Below are positions 43,139 through 51,239 of a DNA stretch of 62,779 nt, piece by piece. Numbering within the stretch: the stretch's first letter is position 1; each line of letters opens with the position of its first letter. A model generated the notes under the pieces. The model saw nothing but the letters and a program-made list of their open reading frames with translations, did not search any database and was not told the origin of the DNA. Source of the DNA: Amycolatopsis orientalis DSM 43388 (GTDB lineage: Bacteria > Actinomycetota > Actinomycetes > Mycobacteriales > Pseudonocardiaceae); the NCBI RefSeq assembly GCF_000411975.1, contig NZ_ASXG01000080.1, positions 1-62,779 on the forward strand. Reading direction: 5' to 3'. The translations under genes were made by a program, and so were the position numbers.

Positions 43139-44473
43139 CTAACCCCGCGTCGCGAACTCCAGCTCGGCGAGCGCCGTGTCCAGGTGGGTCAGGATCCGCT
43201 GGAGGTGCGGGACACTGCGCCGGCACCCGGTGACGCCGAAGTCGAGATTGTCTCCGTTGCTGGTCAGCGTGATGTTCAGGGCCTGGCCGTCGAGCAGCAC
43301 GGACGCGGGGTAGATGCCGTCGAGCGCCGCGCCGTTCCAGTACATCTGCTTGCGCGGGCCGGGGACGTTCGAGATCACCAGGTTGAACGGCGGCCGCGTG
43401 TTGCTGACGACGCCGGGGATCGGCGACGCGCCCAGCTGCGCCACGTTGATCCCGGACAGCAGCAGCGTCTGCAGCGGCGACAGCTGCGAAAACAGCTTCT
43501 TGCCGTTCGACATCGACTCGGAGATCGCGGCCAGCCGCTGCGCCGGGTCGGTCAGATCGGTGGCTAGGTTGCACAGCAGCGCACCGATGTTGTTGCCGGT
43601 CGCGTCGCCGGAGTCGCGACGGCGCAGCGAGACCGGGACCATCGCGACCAGCGGCGCGTCCGGCAGGGCGCTCTGCTCGATCAGGTAGTCGCGCAGCGCA
43701 CCGGAGCACATGGCGAGCACGACGTCGTTGCGGGACACTCCCGCGGCGGTCGCGACCTCGCGCACCCGATCGAGCGGCCAGGACTGCGCGGCGAACCGGC
43801 GCGCGCCGCCGATCGGCACGTTCAGCATGGTCTTCGGTGCCTGCATCGGCAGCGTGAGCCGGTGCTCGCGGAACGCCTCGCGCGCCACCTTCGCCGCCGC
43901 CGGCGCGATCCCCGCGATCTGCTCGAACGTCTTGCCCACCAGGGCGAACGGCGACGCCGGGGCACGGCCGTTGCGGTCCGAGGCGGGTTTGTCGCGCGAA
44001 CCCCACGGCGGCGGGCAGTCCAGGTCAGCCGGGTCGTCGGACAGCGTGCCCTGCAGATGCCGCAGCGCCGAAACGCCGTCCATCAGCGCGTGGTGGATCT
44101 TCGAGTACACCGCGAACCGGCCGTCGCGCAGTCCTTCGATGAGGTGGGTTTCCCACAACGGCCGGTGCCGGTCGAGCAGCTCGCGGATCCGGCCCGGCTG
44201 CGGCAGCGCGGAATGCCGGAAGTGGTAGTCGAGTTCCAGCTCGGCGTCGCGCGACCAGCGCACGTGCCCGACGGTGTTCACCGGGCGGCTCGGCCGCATC
44301 CGGAACACGCTGCGCATGTTGTCCGATTCCAGCAGCGAGCGGCGCAGATCGCGCAGATAGTCCTCTCCGGCGCCGTCGGGTTTGCGGAACAGCTGGAGCC
44401 CTCCGACGTGCATCGGGTGCTCGCGGGTCTCGACCATCAGGAACATCGAGTCGGTCACCGGCATCAACGGCAT
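43139..44473 (-). CDS. Wax-ester synthase / diacylglycerol acyltransferase (WS/DGAT)
   Basis: A 444-residue acyltransferase that esterifies diacylglycerol or fatty alcohol with acyl-CoA, making storage triacylglycerol or wax. The condensation-type active-site motif HHALMDG lies near residue 115. PLWETHLIEGL precedes it, and NVPGPRKQMYWNGAALDGIYP, TRPPFNLVISNVPG and the closing VTGCRRSVPHL match the family. ATG 44473 is preceded by GAAAGGGG. The enzyme fits a genome rich in acyl-CoA metabolism. An orphan minus-strand terminator stands just upstream. Confidence 0.93.
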   Translation of the reverse strand: MPLMPVTDSMFLMVETREHPMHVGGLQLFRKPDGAGEDYLRDLRRSLLESDNMRSVFRMRPSRPVNTVGHVRWSRDAELELDYHFRHSALPQPGRIRELLDRHRPLWETHLIEGLRDGRFAVYSKIHHALMDGVSALRHLQGTLSDDPADLDCPPPWGSRDKPASDRNGRAPASPFALVGKTFEQIAGIAPAAAKVAREAFREHRLTLPMQAPKTMLNVPIGGARRFAAQSWPLDRVREVATAAGVSRNDVVLAMCSGALRDYLIEQSALPDAPLVAMVPVSLRRRDSGDATGNNIGALLCNLATDLTDPAQRLAAISESMSNGKKLFSQLSPLQTLLLSGINVAQLGASPIPGVVSNTRPPFNLVISNVPGPRKQMYWNGAALDGIYPASVLLDGQALNITLTSNGDNLDFGVTGCRRSVPHLQRILTHLDTALAELEFATRG

Positions 44474-44536
44474 CGCGCCACCCCTTTCCGCCGCGCCGGG
44501 CACCTCGGCGTGCCCGGCACCCGGAGTGTACGCACG

Positions 44537-44565
44537 AAAAAGGCCGCGTTTCAGATCTCGCGGCC
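44537..44565 (-). terminator. Orphan Rho-independent terminator upstream of the WS/DGAT gene
   Basis: On the minus strand GGCCGCG/CGCGGCC forms a 7-bp stem followed by five T. No minus-strand gene lies before it. Its tail GGCC-TTTTT-CGTGC is the same as in the terminator at 29289. Confidence 0.7.
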
Positions 44566-44656
44566 ACCTGGGGGACAACCGGGCCGCGCGGCGATGACAA
44601 ACCCTGTCCGGTGACGTGTCTGCAGCTGCTTACGCGAGGCGGATACCATCGCGGTC

Positions 44657-46303
44657 GTGGCAGGACGGACTGGAGCTCAGCAGCTGGGGGACGCGCTCAC
44701 GGCTCTCGGGACCGAGGTGGTGTTCGGCCTGCCGGGAGTCCACAACCTGCCGCTGTGGGAGGCGTTGGCGGACACCGGGATCCGGCTCGTCAACGTCCGG
44801 CACGAACAGACCGCGGGTTATGCCGCCGACGGTTATGCGCGCAGGACGGGAAAACTCGGTGTCGCGCTCGTGACCACCGGCCCCGGCGCGGCGAACACAC
44901 TCGGCGCGGTCGGCGAAGCGATGGCGTCCGCGGCTCCGGTGCTCGTGATCGCCACGGACATTCCGTCGACGTTGCGCCGTCCGGGGGTCGTGCGCGGCGT
45001 GCTGCACGAAACTTCCGACCAGCAGGCGATGTTCGCGCCGGTCACCAAGGCCGGGTTCACCGTGCACCGCGCGGACCAGATCGCCGCGACGCTGCACCGG
45101 GCCGCGCGGCTCGCGCTGATGCCGCAAAGCGGTCCGGTGTATTTGGGCATTCCGACCGATTTTCTCCGCGAGACCATGCCGCCGCGCGAACCTCCCGCAC
45201 CGCCGGCCGAGCGAGTGCTCGACTTGCCGGACCTGCCGCGCGCGGCGGAGCTGCTGGCGGCTGCCCGCCGTCCGCTGATCTGGGCGGGCGGCGGCGCGTT
45301 GCGGTCCGACGCCGGGGAAGCGATCGGGAATCTCGCGCGGCGGCTGGCCGCTCCGGTGCTCACCACGTTCGGCGCGCGCGGCCTGCTTCCGCTCGATCAT
45401 CCTTGCCTGGCACCGAATCCGGTGCACGCGCCGGAGGTCGGGCAGCTGTGGGACGAGGCCGACGTGGTGCTCGCGATCGGCACCGACTTCGACGGCCTGA
45501 TGACGCAGAACTGGCAGATGCCCGCGCCGCCGAAGCTGATCGCGATCAACGTCGACGCGGCCGACGCGGCGAAGAACTACCGGCCGGACGTGACCCTGGT
45601 CGGCGACGCCCGCCGCGTCGTCGAATCCCTGCACCCGGAATCGCGGCCCGGCCTGGACGAGCTGACCGCGCGGCTGGCCGGCATCGGCCGCCGGGTGCGC
45701 AGGCGGATCCGCGACGAGGAACCGCAGGCCGCCGACTTTCTGTCCACTTTGGAGGAAGTGCTTCCGGAGGACGGGACGATCGTCGCCGACATGTGCGTCG
45801 CCGGGTACTGGATCGGCGGCTTCCACCGGGTCCGCGCGCCGCGGCGGCTGGCGTATCCGATGGGCTGGGGCACGCTCGGTTACGGCTTCCCGGCGTCGCT
45901 CGGCGCGGGCGCGGCGGCCGAGGCGGCCGGCGGCGGACGCGTCCTGTGCGTCACCGGCGACGGCGGTTTCCTTTACGCGGTAGGGGATTTGGCGACACTG
46001 GCGGAGGAACAGCTGCCGGTGACGGTCGTGGTCGTGGACGACGGCGGCTACGGCATGCTGCGCTTCGACCAGGACCAGGAAGGCCTGCCGCACCGCGGAG
46101 TCGACTGGGACAGCCCGGATTTCGTCGGACTGGCCCGTTCGTTCGGCGTGCACGCGGACCGGGTGTCCGGCTTCGGCCGTGCGTTTCGCCGGCTGCTGAG
46201 CGAGTTCGTGGAATCGGACGAGCCGAATGTGCTGGTGGTGCGCGCGAAGCTCAAGCCGCCGCTGAACACTTCGCCGCGGTGGTACCGGAAACCGCGCGCC
46301 TGA
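44657..46303 (+). CDS. Thiamine-diphosphate enzyme, acetolactate-synthase-like
   Basis: A 548-residue ThDP-dependent enzyme. The activating Glu is in RHEQTAGYAADGYAR, the FAD-like middle domain spans about residues 190-330, and VTGDGGFLYAVGDLATLAE ... DDGGYGMLRFDQ is the ThDP/Mg-binding motif with Gly in place of the usual Asn-Asn. The sequence falls among acetolactate synthase or 2-keto-acid decarboxylase-like proteins without a regulatory subunit. GTG 44657 is preceded by TACCAT at a spacing that suggests leaderless transcription. It stands alone and is closed by a strong hairpin. The product remains open. Confidence 0.88.
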   Translation: MAGRTGAQQLGDALTALGTEVVFGLPGVHNLPLWEALADTGIRLVNVRHEQTAGYAADGYARRTGKLGVALVTTGPGAANTLGAVGEAMASAAPVLVIATDIPSTLRRPGVVRGVLHETSDQQAMFAPVTKAGFTVHRADQIAATLHRAARLALMPQSGPVYLGIPTDFLRETMPPREPPAPPAERVLDLPDLPRAAELLAAARRPLIWAGGGALRSDAGEAIGNLARRLAAPVLTTFGARGLLPLDHPCLAPNPVHAPEVGQLWDEADVVLAIGTDFDGLMTQNWQMPAPPKLIAINVDAADAAKNYRPDVTLVGDARRVVESLHPESRPGLDELTARLAGIGRRVRRRIRDEEPQAADFLSTLEEVLPEDGTIVADMCVAGYWIGGFHRVRAPRRLAYPMGWGTLGYGFPASLGAGAAAEAAGGGRVLCVTGDGGFLYAVGDLATLAEEQLPVTVVVVDDGGYGMLRFDQDQEGLPHRGVDWDSPDFVGLARSFGVHADRVSGFGRAFRRLLSEFVESDEPNVLVVRAKLKPPLNTSPRWYRKPRA

Positions 46304-46320
46304 GCTGAATTTCACGGTCC

Positions 46321-46366
46321 GTGAGGGGAACCCGGAGGGAAGCTGCTCCTTCCGGGTTCCCCTCAC
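46321..46366 (+). terminator. Terminator after the ThDP enzyme gene
   Basis: GTGAGGGGAACCCGGA pairs perfectly (16 bp) with its complement around a 14-nt loop, 17 bp after the stop. No T-tract. Confidence 0.85.
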
Positions 46367-46398
46367 TCGCGTCTGCGCAAGGCAGCCGTGCTTGCTCT

Positions 46399-46442
46399 TG
46401 TCAGGTTCCTGACATACAGTGATTCATGTCAGGAACCTGACA
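46399..46442. promoter_or_regulatory. Paired mirror-image operators ahead of the VOC-EVE operon
   Basis: TGTCAGGTTCCTGACA (46399-46414) and TGTCAGGAACCTGACA (46427-46442) are each near-palindromes and are exact reverse complements of one another. Their centres are 28 bp apart. The VOC start follows 21 bp later. Cooperative binding of two dimers, or a hairpin in the RNA leader, are both possible. No regulator is adjacent. Confidence 0.75.
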
Positions 46443-46463
46443 CTGAACGGAAGGAGCAGCACC

Positions 46464-46832
46464 ATGCCCGCCATCGGCCCCGATTTCCTCTCGCTCCAGG
46501 CGCGTGACCTGGACGCTTCGCAGGCGTTCTACGAGCGCTACCTCGGCCTCGCCCGCTCGCCGGCCGGACCGCCGCACGCCGTCGTCTTCGAAACGAAGCC
46601 GATCGCGTTCGCGCTCCGTGAGGTCATTCCCGGCACTGACCTCGCCTCCGCCGCCCAGCCCGGCATCGGTGCCGCGATCTGGTTGCTCGCCACCGACGTC
46701 CAGGCGATTCACGACGCGCTGGTCGCCGACGGGCACCGCATCGTCTCCGCGCCGATCGACGGTCCCTTCGGCCGCACGTTCACCTTCGCCGACCCCGACG
46801 GCTACCACGTCACCCTCCATGACCGTGGCTGA
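46464..46832 (+). CDS. VOC-superfamily (glyoxalase/bleomycin-resistance-like) protein
   Basis: A 122-residue protein of paired beta-alpha-beta-beta-beta units. FLSLQARDLDASQAFYERYLGLARS starts the first and IWLLATDVQAIHDALVADGH the second; FGRTFTFADPDGYHVTLHDR ends with the usual metal-ligand strand. A metal-dependent dioxygenase, lyase or drug-binding role cannot be separated by sequence. AAGGAG precedes ATG 46464; an upstream in-frame ATG lies inside the operator pair and was rejected. It leads a two-gene unit with the EVE-domain gene. Confidence 0.88.
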   Translation: MPAIGPDFLSLQARDLDASQAFYERYLGLARSPAGPPHAVVFETKPIAFALREVIPGTDLASAAQPGIGAAIWLLATDVQAIHDALVADGHRIVSAPIDGPFGRTFTFADPDGYHVTLHDRG

Positions 46833-46876
46833 CGCGAACGCGACACGGCGCTCGCGCCAGGGGAGGTGACGCCACG

Positions 46877-47344
46877 GTGAACGACAGTCCTTCCGGCCAG
46901 CGATTCTGGATCAACACCGTCACTCTGGATCACGTGGAAGCGGCCATCGAGGGCGGTTTCACGCAAGCGGAGCACGGTGCGGGCAACCGTCTTCGCCAGC
47001 CCCGCCCGGGCGACGAGATGATTTTCTACTCCCCGCGCACCAGCTTGCGCGGCGGCAAGCCCGTCCGGCAGTTCACCGCGTGGGCCACCATTACCGGCGA
47101 AAAGCCTTACCAGGCCTACGTCAGCGACGACTTCCGGCCGTGGCGGCTCGCGGCTTCCTTCCACGAGTGCGCGCGGGTCGACGCGAAGCCGTTAGTCGGC
47201 CAGCTGTCCTTTGTCCCCGACCCGACGAATTGGGGACTGCCGTTTCGGCGCGGCTTGTTTTCCGTTCCGCCGCGGGATTTCGCGACGATCCTCGCGCGGA
47301 TGACGGCGGTCCTCAGCCGTGGCGGGAGTCCGCTTCCCAGCTGA
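46877..47344 (+). CDS. EVE-domain protein (UPF0310)
   Basis: A 155-residue PUA-related EVE protein. RFWINTVTLDHVEAAIEGGFTQAEHG, then RPGDEMIFYSPRTS and the WATITGEKPYQAYVSDDFRPWR block, are diagnostic of UPF0310. EVE domains bind modified bases in DNA or RNA and are common in restriction and RNA-modification contexts; this free-standing form has no assigned role. GTG 46877 follows GGGAGGTG. The gene lies 44 bp after the VOC gene and overlaps the convergent gntR by 32 bp at the 3' end. Confidence 0.88.
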   Translation: MNDSPSGQRFWINTVTLDHVEAAIEGGFTQAEHGAGNRLRQPRPGDEMIFYSPRTSLRGGKPVRQFTAWATITGEKPYQAYVSDDFRPWRLAASFHECARVDAKPLVGQLSFVPDPTNWGLPFRRGLFSVPPRDFATILARMTAVLSRGGSPLPS

Positions 47345-47990
47345 GGAACGCGTCCAGCGTCGCTGACCGGTGCGCCCGTGCGCAGTGCTCGATCCATTCC
47401 GCGCCGGAACCGGAGCGGATCAGGTCCAGCAGCTGGTCGTGTTCGGCGACTGAGGCGAGCGCGCGGGAGGGCACGAACGAGAACGTCGAATCGCGGATCG
47501 CGGCGAGCTGTGCCCAGCCCTTCTTGACCAGGTCGACCAGGCTCGGGTTGGGGCAGCGGGTGTAGAGCACCTCGTGGAACTCGTGGTTGAGCCGGGTGAA
47601 TTCGACCGGCTCCAGGCGGTCGAGGCCGGCGCGCATCCGGTTGTTGAGTTCGGCCGCCTCGGCGAGGTCGTCGGGCGTCAGGTGCGGCGCGGCGAGTGCG
47701 GTCGCCGCGCTTTCCACGATCGCCAGCATCTGCATCGTGTGCTCGTAGCCGACCGGGTCGATCGCCGCGACGGTCGCGCCGACGTTGCGCTCGAAGTGCA
47801 CCAGGCCCTCGGCCTGCAGCAGCCGCACCGCCTCCCGGACCGGGACCGTGCTCACGTCGAATTCCTTGGCCAGCGCACCGAGGACCAGCCGGTGCCCGGC
47901 CGGGTACTCGCCGGCGGTGATCCGGGATTTCAGCACCTGGTAGGTGTGCTGGCTCTTGCTGAGCCCGGCCTGTTCGTGCGTTGTGGACAT
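47313..47990 (-). CDS. GntR-family regulator, FCD subgroup (second copy)
   Basis: A 225-residue repressor with a winged-helix domain (YQVLKSRITAGEYPAGHRL ... FDVSTVPVREAVRLLQAEGLV) and an FCD ligand domain (LNHEFHEVLYTRC, EHDQLLDLI). Compared with the regulator at 35783, the recognition helix differs (STVPVREAV against SRGPLREAM), matching the different operators. ATG 47990 has GGGGAGG upstream. It diverges from the MHS transporter across a gap with two TATATAC-type sites. I infer that it represses the transporter-aminotransferase unit until a carboxylate inducer is present. Confidence 0.9.
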   Translation of the reverse strand: MSTTHEQAGLSKSQHTYQVLKSRITAGEYPAGHRLVLGALAKEFDVSTVPVREAVRLLQAEGLVHFERNVGATVAAIDPVGYEHTMQMLAIVESAATALAAPHLTPDDLAEAAELNNRMRAGLDRLEPVEFTRLNHEFHEVLYTRCPNPSLVDLVKKGWAQLAAIRDSTFSFVPSRALASVAEHDQLLDLIRSGSGAEWIEHCARAHRSATLDAFLSWEADSRHG

Positions 47991-48064
47991 CCCTGTCGCC
48001 TCCCCTTCGCAACCCGCCGGGGCGGGGTGTCCAGGCCACGGTAGCCGGTCCGTTCGTTGCGCTA

Positions 48065-48083
48065 AATAATATACTATCTGACC
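48065..48083. promoter_or_regulatory. GntR operator candidate, gntR-proximal
   Basis: AATAATATACTATCTGACC agrees at 15 of 19 bases with the site at 48175. It lies 75 bp upstream of the gntR start and is strikingly AT-rich for this genome. Confidence 0.65.
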
Positions 48084-48174
48084 CCCTCGGCTGCTGGCTG
48101 GAATCCGGCAGTTCAAGCCATGGCGGCCAAAAGCCTGATCAGTTACCACATTGAGGCTTGCTGGGATGGCGACT

Positions 48175-48193
48175 GATTATATACGATCTGGCC
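48175..48193. promoter_or_regulatory. GntR operator candidate, transporter-proximal
   Basis: GATTATATACGATCTGGCC lies 35 bp upstream of the MHS transporter ATG. Its core GAT-n-n-TATA-n-n-ATC is symmetric. Centre-to-centre distance to the other copy is 110 bp. Confidence 0.65.
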
Positions 48194-48227
48194 GGTCTGG
48201 AGCACCGTCCGCAGCAGGGGAGGCGCA

Positions 48228-49556
48228 ATGCCGCGCACGACCGGGATCAGCAGAGAGCACCGCCGCGTCGTGCTGGCGGCCATGGTCGGCACGACTATCG
48301 AATGGTTCGACTTCTTCATCTACGCGATCTGCGCCGGGCTGGTCTTCGCGACGCAGTATTTCGCGGTACTCGGCAAGGACGCGCTGATCGTTTCGTTCGC
48401 GACGGTTGGCATCAGCTTCTTCTTCCGCCCGATCGGCGCGGTGATCGCCGGGCATCTGGGCGACCGCCTCGGCAGGCGCGCGATGCTGATCCTCACCCTG
48501 CTGCTGATGGGGATCTCGACAGTGCTGATCGGCCTCGTGCCGAACACCGCGTCGATCGGGGTCTGGGCACCGATCGTCCTGGTGCTGTTGCGCATCGTGC
48601 AGGGCCTGTCGGCCGGCGGCGAATGGGGCGGTGCCGCGCTGCTCGCGGTCGAGCACGCGCCCGCGGACCGACGCGGGTTGTACGGCGCGTTCCCGCAGAT
48701 CGGGGTGCCGATCGGGTTGCTGCTGGCCAACGGCGTCCTCGCGCTGGTCACCGGGCTCACCTCCCCGGAACAGTTCCTGGCTTGGGGCTGGCGGATCCCG
48801 TTCCTGCTGAGCGTGGTGCTGATCGTCGCCGGGCTGCTGATCCGGTCCCGGGTCGCGGAAAGCCCGGTGTTCGAGGAGGTCCGCGAGAAGAAGGCGCGGT
48901 CGAGCATGCCGCTGGTGCAGTTGTTCCGGCACCACTGGAAGCTCGTCGTCGCGGGCGCGCTGCTGTTCGCGGCCAACAACGCCGTCGGATACATGACCAC
49001 CGGCGGATACGTGCAGTCGTACGCGACCAAATCGCTGCACCTGGACCGTTCGACGGTGCTGATCGCGGTGATGATTTCCGCCGTCGCGTGGTTGGTGAGC
49101 ACGCTCGTCGGCGGTTGGCTCGCCGACCGGATCGGCCGCCTGCGCACGTATCAGGCCGGGTTCGTGCTGCAGCTGGTGTGGATGTTCCCGTTCTTCGCGC
49201 TGGTCAACACGGGAAGCGTCGGGCTGCTCGTGCTTTCGCTGGTGGTGTTCTCGATCGGGCTCGGGTTCACCTACGGCCCGCAGTCGGCGCTGTACGCGGA
49301 GATGTACCCGACCTCGGTCCGCTATAGCGGCGCGGCGATCTCGTACGCGATCGGCGCGGTGCTCGGCGGGGCGTTCGCGCCGACGATCGCCGAAGCACTG
49401 CAGACCCGCACCGGCACGGTCTACGCGGTCGGCGGCTACCTCGCCGTGATGACCGTGATCGGCCTGGTCACCAGCTTCTTCGTGAAGGACCGGAAGGGCG
49501 CGTCGCTCAGTTCCGCGCCCTCGAACGCACCGGAAACGACCGTCGAAAACGTCTGA
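48228..49556 (+). CDS. MFS transporter, metabolite:H+ symporter (MHS) family
   Basis: A 442-residue proton symporter of the MHS branch (ProP, ShiA, KgtP relatives). Diagnostic MHS blocks are TTIEWFDFFIYA in helix 1, GHLGDRLGRRAML in loop 2-3, and LSAGGEWGGAALLAVEHAP. It has twelve predicted helices. MHS transporters import carboxylates, betaines and aromatic acids. Placed next to gntR and an omega-aminotransferase, it probably brings in the amino or carboxylic acid that the aminotransferase uses. It starts 35 bp after an operator candidate. Confidence 0.93.
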   Translation: MPRTTGISREHRRVVLAAMVGTTIEWFDFFIYAICAGLVFATQYFAVLGKDALIVSFATVGISFFFRPIGAVIAGHLGDRLGRRAMLILTLLLMGISTVLIGLVPNTASIGVWAPIVLVLLRIVQGLSAGGEWGGAALLAVEHAPADRRGLYGAFPQIGVPIGLLLANGVLALVTGLTSPEQFLAWGWRIPFLLSVVLIVAGLLIRSRVAESPVFEEVREKKARSSMPLVQLFRHHWKLVVAGALLFAANNAVGYMTTGGYVQSYATKSLHLDRSTVLIAVMISAVAWLVSTLVGGWLADRIGRLRTYQAGFVLQLVWMFPFFALVNTGSVGLLVLSLVVFSIGLGFTYGPQSALYAEMYPTSVRYSGAAISYAIGAVLGGAFAPTIAEALQTRTGTVYAVGGYLAVMTVIGLVTSFFVKDRKGASLSSAPSNAPETTVENV

Positions 49557-49569
49557 GCGGGGGCGCGCG

Positions 49570-49845
49570 ATGCGGACCCAGACCCGAAGCGACTACTGCG
49601 CGTGGCTCGACGCGGCCGCCCGGGACGCGCACGACGCGATCAACCGGATCCACGTCGAGGCCTACGCCGATCTGGTCCGCACCGCCGAGCTGTACCGGGG
49701 AGAGCTGGCGTGCCGCCGTCCGGCGCGGCGGTCCGCGTCCGGTCTGCCCGGCCGGGGACAACGCCATCGGACGCCCGGGCTGCGGAGTTCCGCGATGGCG
49801 CGCGCCGAGGGGTCGCGGTTCGCCGATCCCCGGCCGGGCGGGTAG
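49570..49845 (+). CDS. Small hypothetical protein
   Basis: A 91-residue reading frame starting 13 bp after the transporter stop. Residues 1-50 (opening MRTQTRSDYCAWLDAAARDA) look like a genuine helical protein. Residues 50-91 are Arg/Gly/Pro-rich like a wrong frame, so the gene may be frameshifted or truncated. It fills most of the 358-bp gap before the aminotransferase. I do not recognise a family, and the coding status is uncertain. Confidence 0.4.
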   Translation: MRTQTRSDYCAWLDAAARDAHDAINRIHVEAYADLVRTAELYRGELACRRPARRSASGLPGRGQRHRTPGLRSSAMARAEGSRFADPRPGG

Positions 49846-49914
49846 AAAGGGCGGCGGCGGCCGGTCGCCGCTCCCCGCGGCGCCGGCCGGTTGAGCCGAC
49901 CCCGAGGAGGAGCA

Positions 49915-51186
49915 ATGCCGGACCAGCAGCCGAACCCGCTGTGGCACCCGTTCGCGGACATGGGCGCGGTCGACGGGAACCGGTTCGTGGTGACCCGCGG
50001 CGAGGGGTCCTATGTGTGGGACGACGCGGGCCGTCGCTACTTCGACGCATCCGCCTCGCTGTGGTACTCGAACCTCGGCCACGGCCGTCCCGAGATCACC
50101 CGCGCGGTGACCGAGCAGCTGGAGAAGCTCGACGCGTACAACCTGTTCGGCGGCGTCGCGAACGAGCCGGCGCTGAAGCTGGCGGCACGGCTGTCCGAAC
50201 TGGCTCCGGTGCCGGGGTCGAAGGTGTTCCTCGGCTCGGGCGGCGGCGACATGGTGGACACCGCGGTGAAGATCGCCCGGTCCTACTTCGTCCACACCGG
50301 ACGCCCGGACAAGACCCACGTCATCAGCCGCACCCAGGGCTACCACGGCACGCACGGATTCGGCACCGCCGCGGCCGGGATCCCGGCGAACGCGGAGGGC
50401 TGGGGCCCGCCGGCCGCGGATTTCTCGCAGGTGCCCTACGACAACGCGGCGGCCCTGGAGGAGGAAATCCTTCGGGTGGGCCCGGAGCGGGTGGCCGCGT
50501 TCTTCTGTGAACCCGTCATCGGCGCGGGCGGCGTGCTGTTGCCGCCGGACGGGTACATCGAGGAAGTGGCGGCGATCTGCCGCAAGCACGAGGTGCTGTT
50601 CGTCGCGGACTGCGTGATCTGCGCGTGGGGCCGGCTCGGCACCTGGTACGGCATCGACCGCTGGTCGGTGCGGCCGGACCTGGTGACCACGGCGAAGGGC
50701 GTGACGAGCGGGACGATTCCGCTGGGCGTCCTGCTGGTCGCGCCGCACGTGGCCGAGCCGTTCTTCACCGGCCGCGCGGGCGCGCCGATCCTGCGCCACG
50801 GCGCGACGTACGCCGGGCACCCGGTCGCCTGTGCCGCGGCGAACGCGACGCTGGACATCTACGAGCGCGACGACATCATCCCGCGCGGCAAGGCACTGGA
50901 GAAGCCGCTCGCGGACGCGCTTTCCGGAGCGGTCGGGCACCCGGCGGTGGCGGAAGTGCGGGCCGGGCTGGGTTTCCTGGCCGCGGTGGAACTCGCGCCG
51001 GACTTGCTGGCCGCGGACCCGGGCGCGCCCGGCCGGTTGCACAAGTTCCTGCTTGAGGAGGGCGTGATCGTGCGCTCGCTCGGCAAGGGGATGGCGGTGT
51101 CGCCGCCGCTGGTCGCCGAAGAAGCCGAGCTGGATCTGCTGGCGGCGGCCGTTCCGCGGGCGTTGGATCGGTTGCTGAAGAACTGA
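49915..51186 (+). CDS. Class III omega-aminotransferase
   Basis: A 423-residue PLP-dependent aminotransferase of the beta-alanine/omega-amine type. FLGSGGGDMVDTAVKIAR and QGYHGTHGFGTAAAG are the PLP phosphate and ring contacts, and TTAKGVTSGTIPLG carries Lys261. The ring-Asp motif reads VADCVICAWGRLG: Asp232 is kept but the next residue, normally Glu, is Cys233. The full GAGGAGGAG ribosome-binding site sets ATG 49915. It follows the MHS transporter and is closed by a hairpin. It would convert the imported amine to an aldehyde or keto acid. Confidence 0.92.
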   Translation: MPDQQPNPLWHPFADMGAVDGNRFVVTRGEGSYVWDDAGRRYFDASASLWYSNLGHGRPEITRAVTEQLEKLDAYNLFGGVANEPALKLAARLSELAPVPGSKVFLGSGGGDMVDTAVKIARSYFVHTGRPDKTHVISRTQGYHGTHGFGTAAAGIPANAEGWGPPAADFSQVPYDNAAALEEEILRVGPERVAAFFCEPVIGAGGVLLPPDGYIEEVAAICRKHEVLFVADCVICAWGRLGTWYGIDRWSVRPDLVTTAKGVTSGTIPLGVLLVAPHVAEPFFTGRAGAPILRHGATYAGHPVACAAANATLDIYERDDIIPRGKALEKPLADALSGAVGHPAVAEVRAGLGFLAAVELAPDLLAADPGAPGRLHKFLLEEGVIVRSLGKGMAVSPPLVAEEAELDLLAAAVPRALDRLLKN

Positions 51187-51190
51187 CGAC

Positions 51191-51226
51191 ACTGCGGCGG
51201 CGCCGGGTTTTCGGTGCCGCCGCAGT
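51191..51226. terminator. Bidirectional terminator between convergent genes
   Basis: ACTGCGGCGGCGCCG pairs with CGGTGCCGCCGCAGT apart from one wobble, loop 6 nt. It is flanked by the aminotransferase stop (51186) and the stop of the secreted protein (51240). Confidence 0.85.
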
Positions 51227-51239
51227 CTGTCCGCGCGGG

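Noticed and set aside
46419..46463. An earlier ATG for the VOC protein
   Set aside because: It would place the start inside the operator pair and add residues unlike the family; the later ATG has a proper ribosome-binding site.
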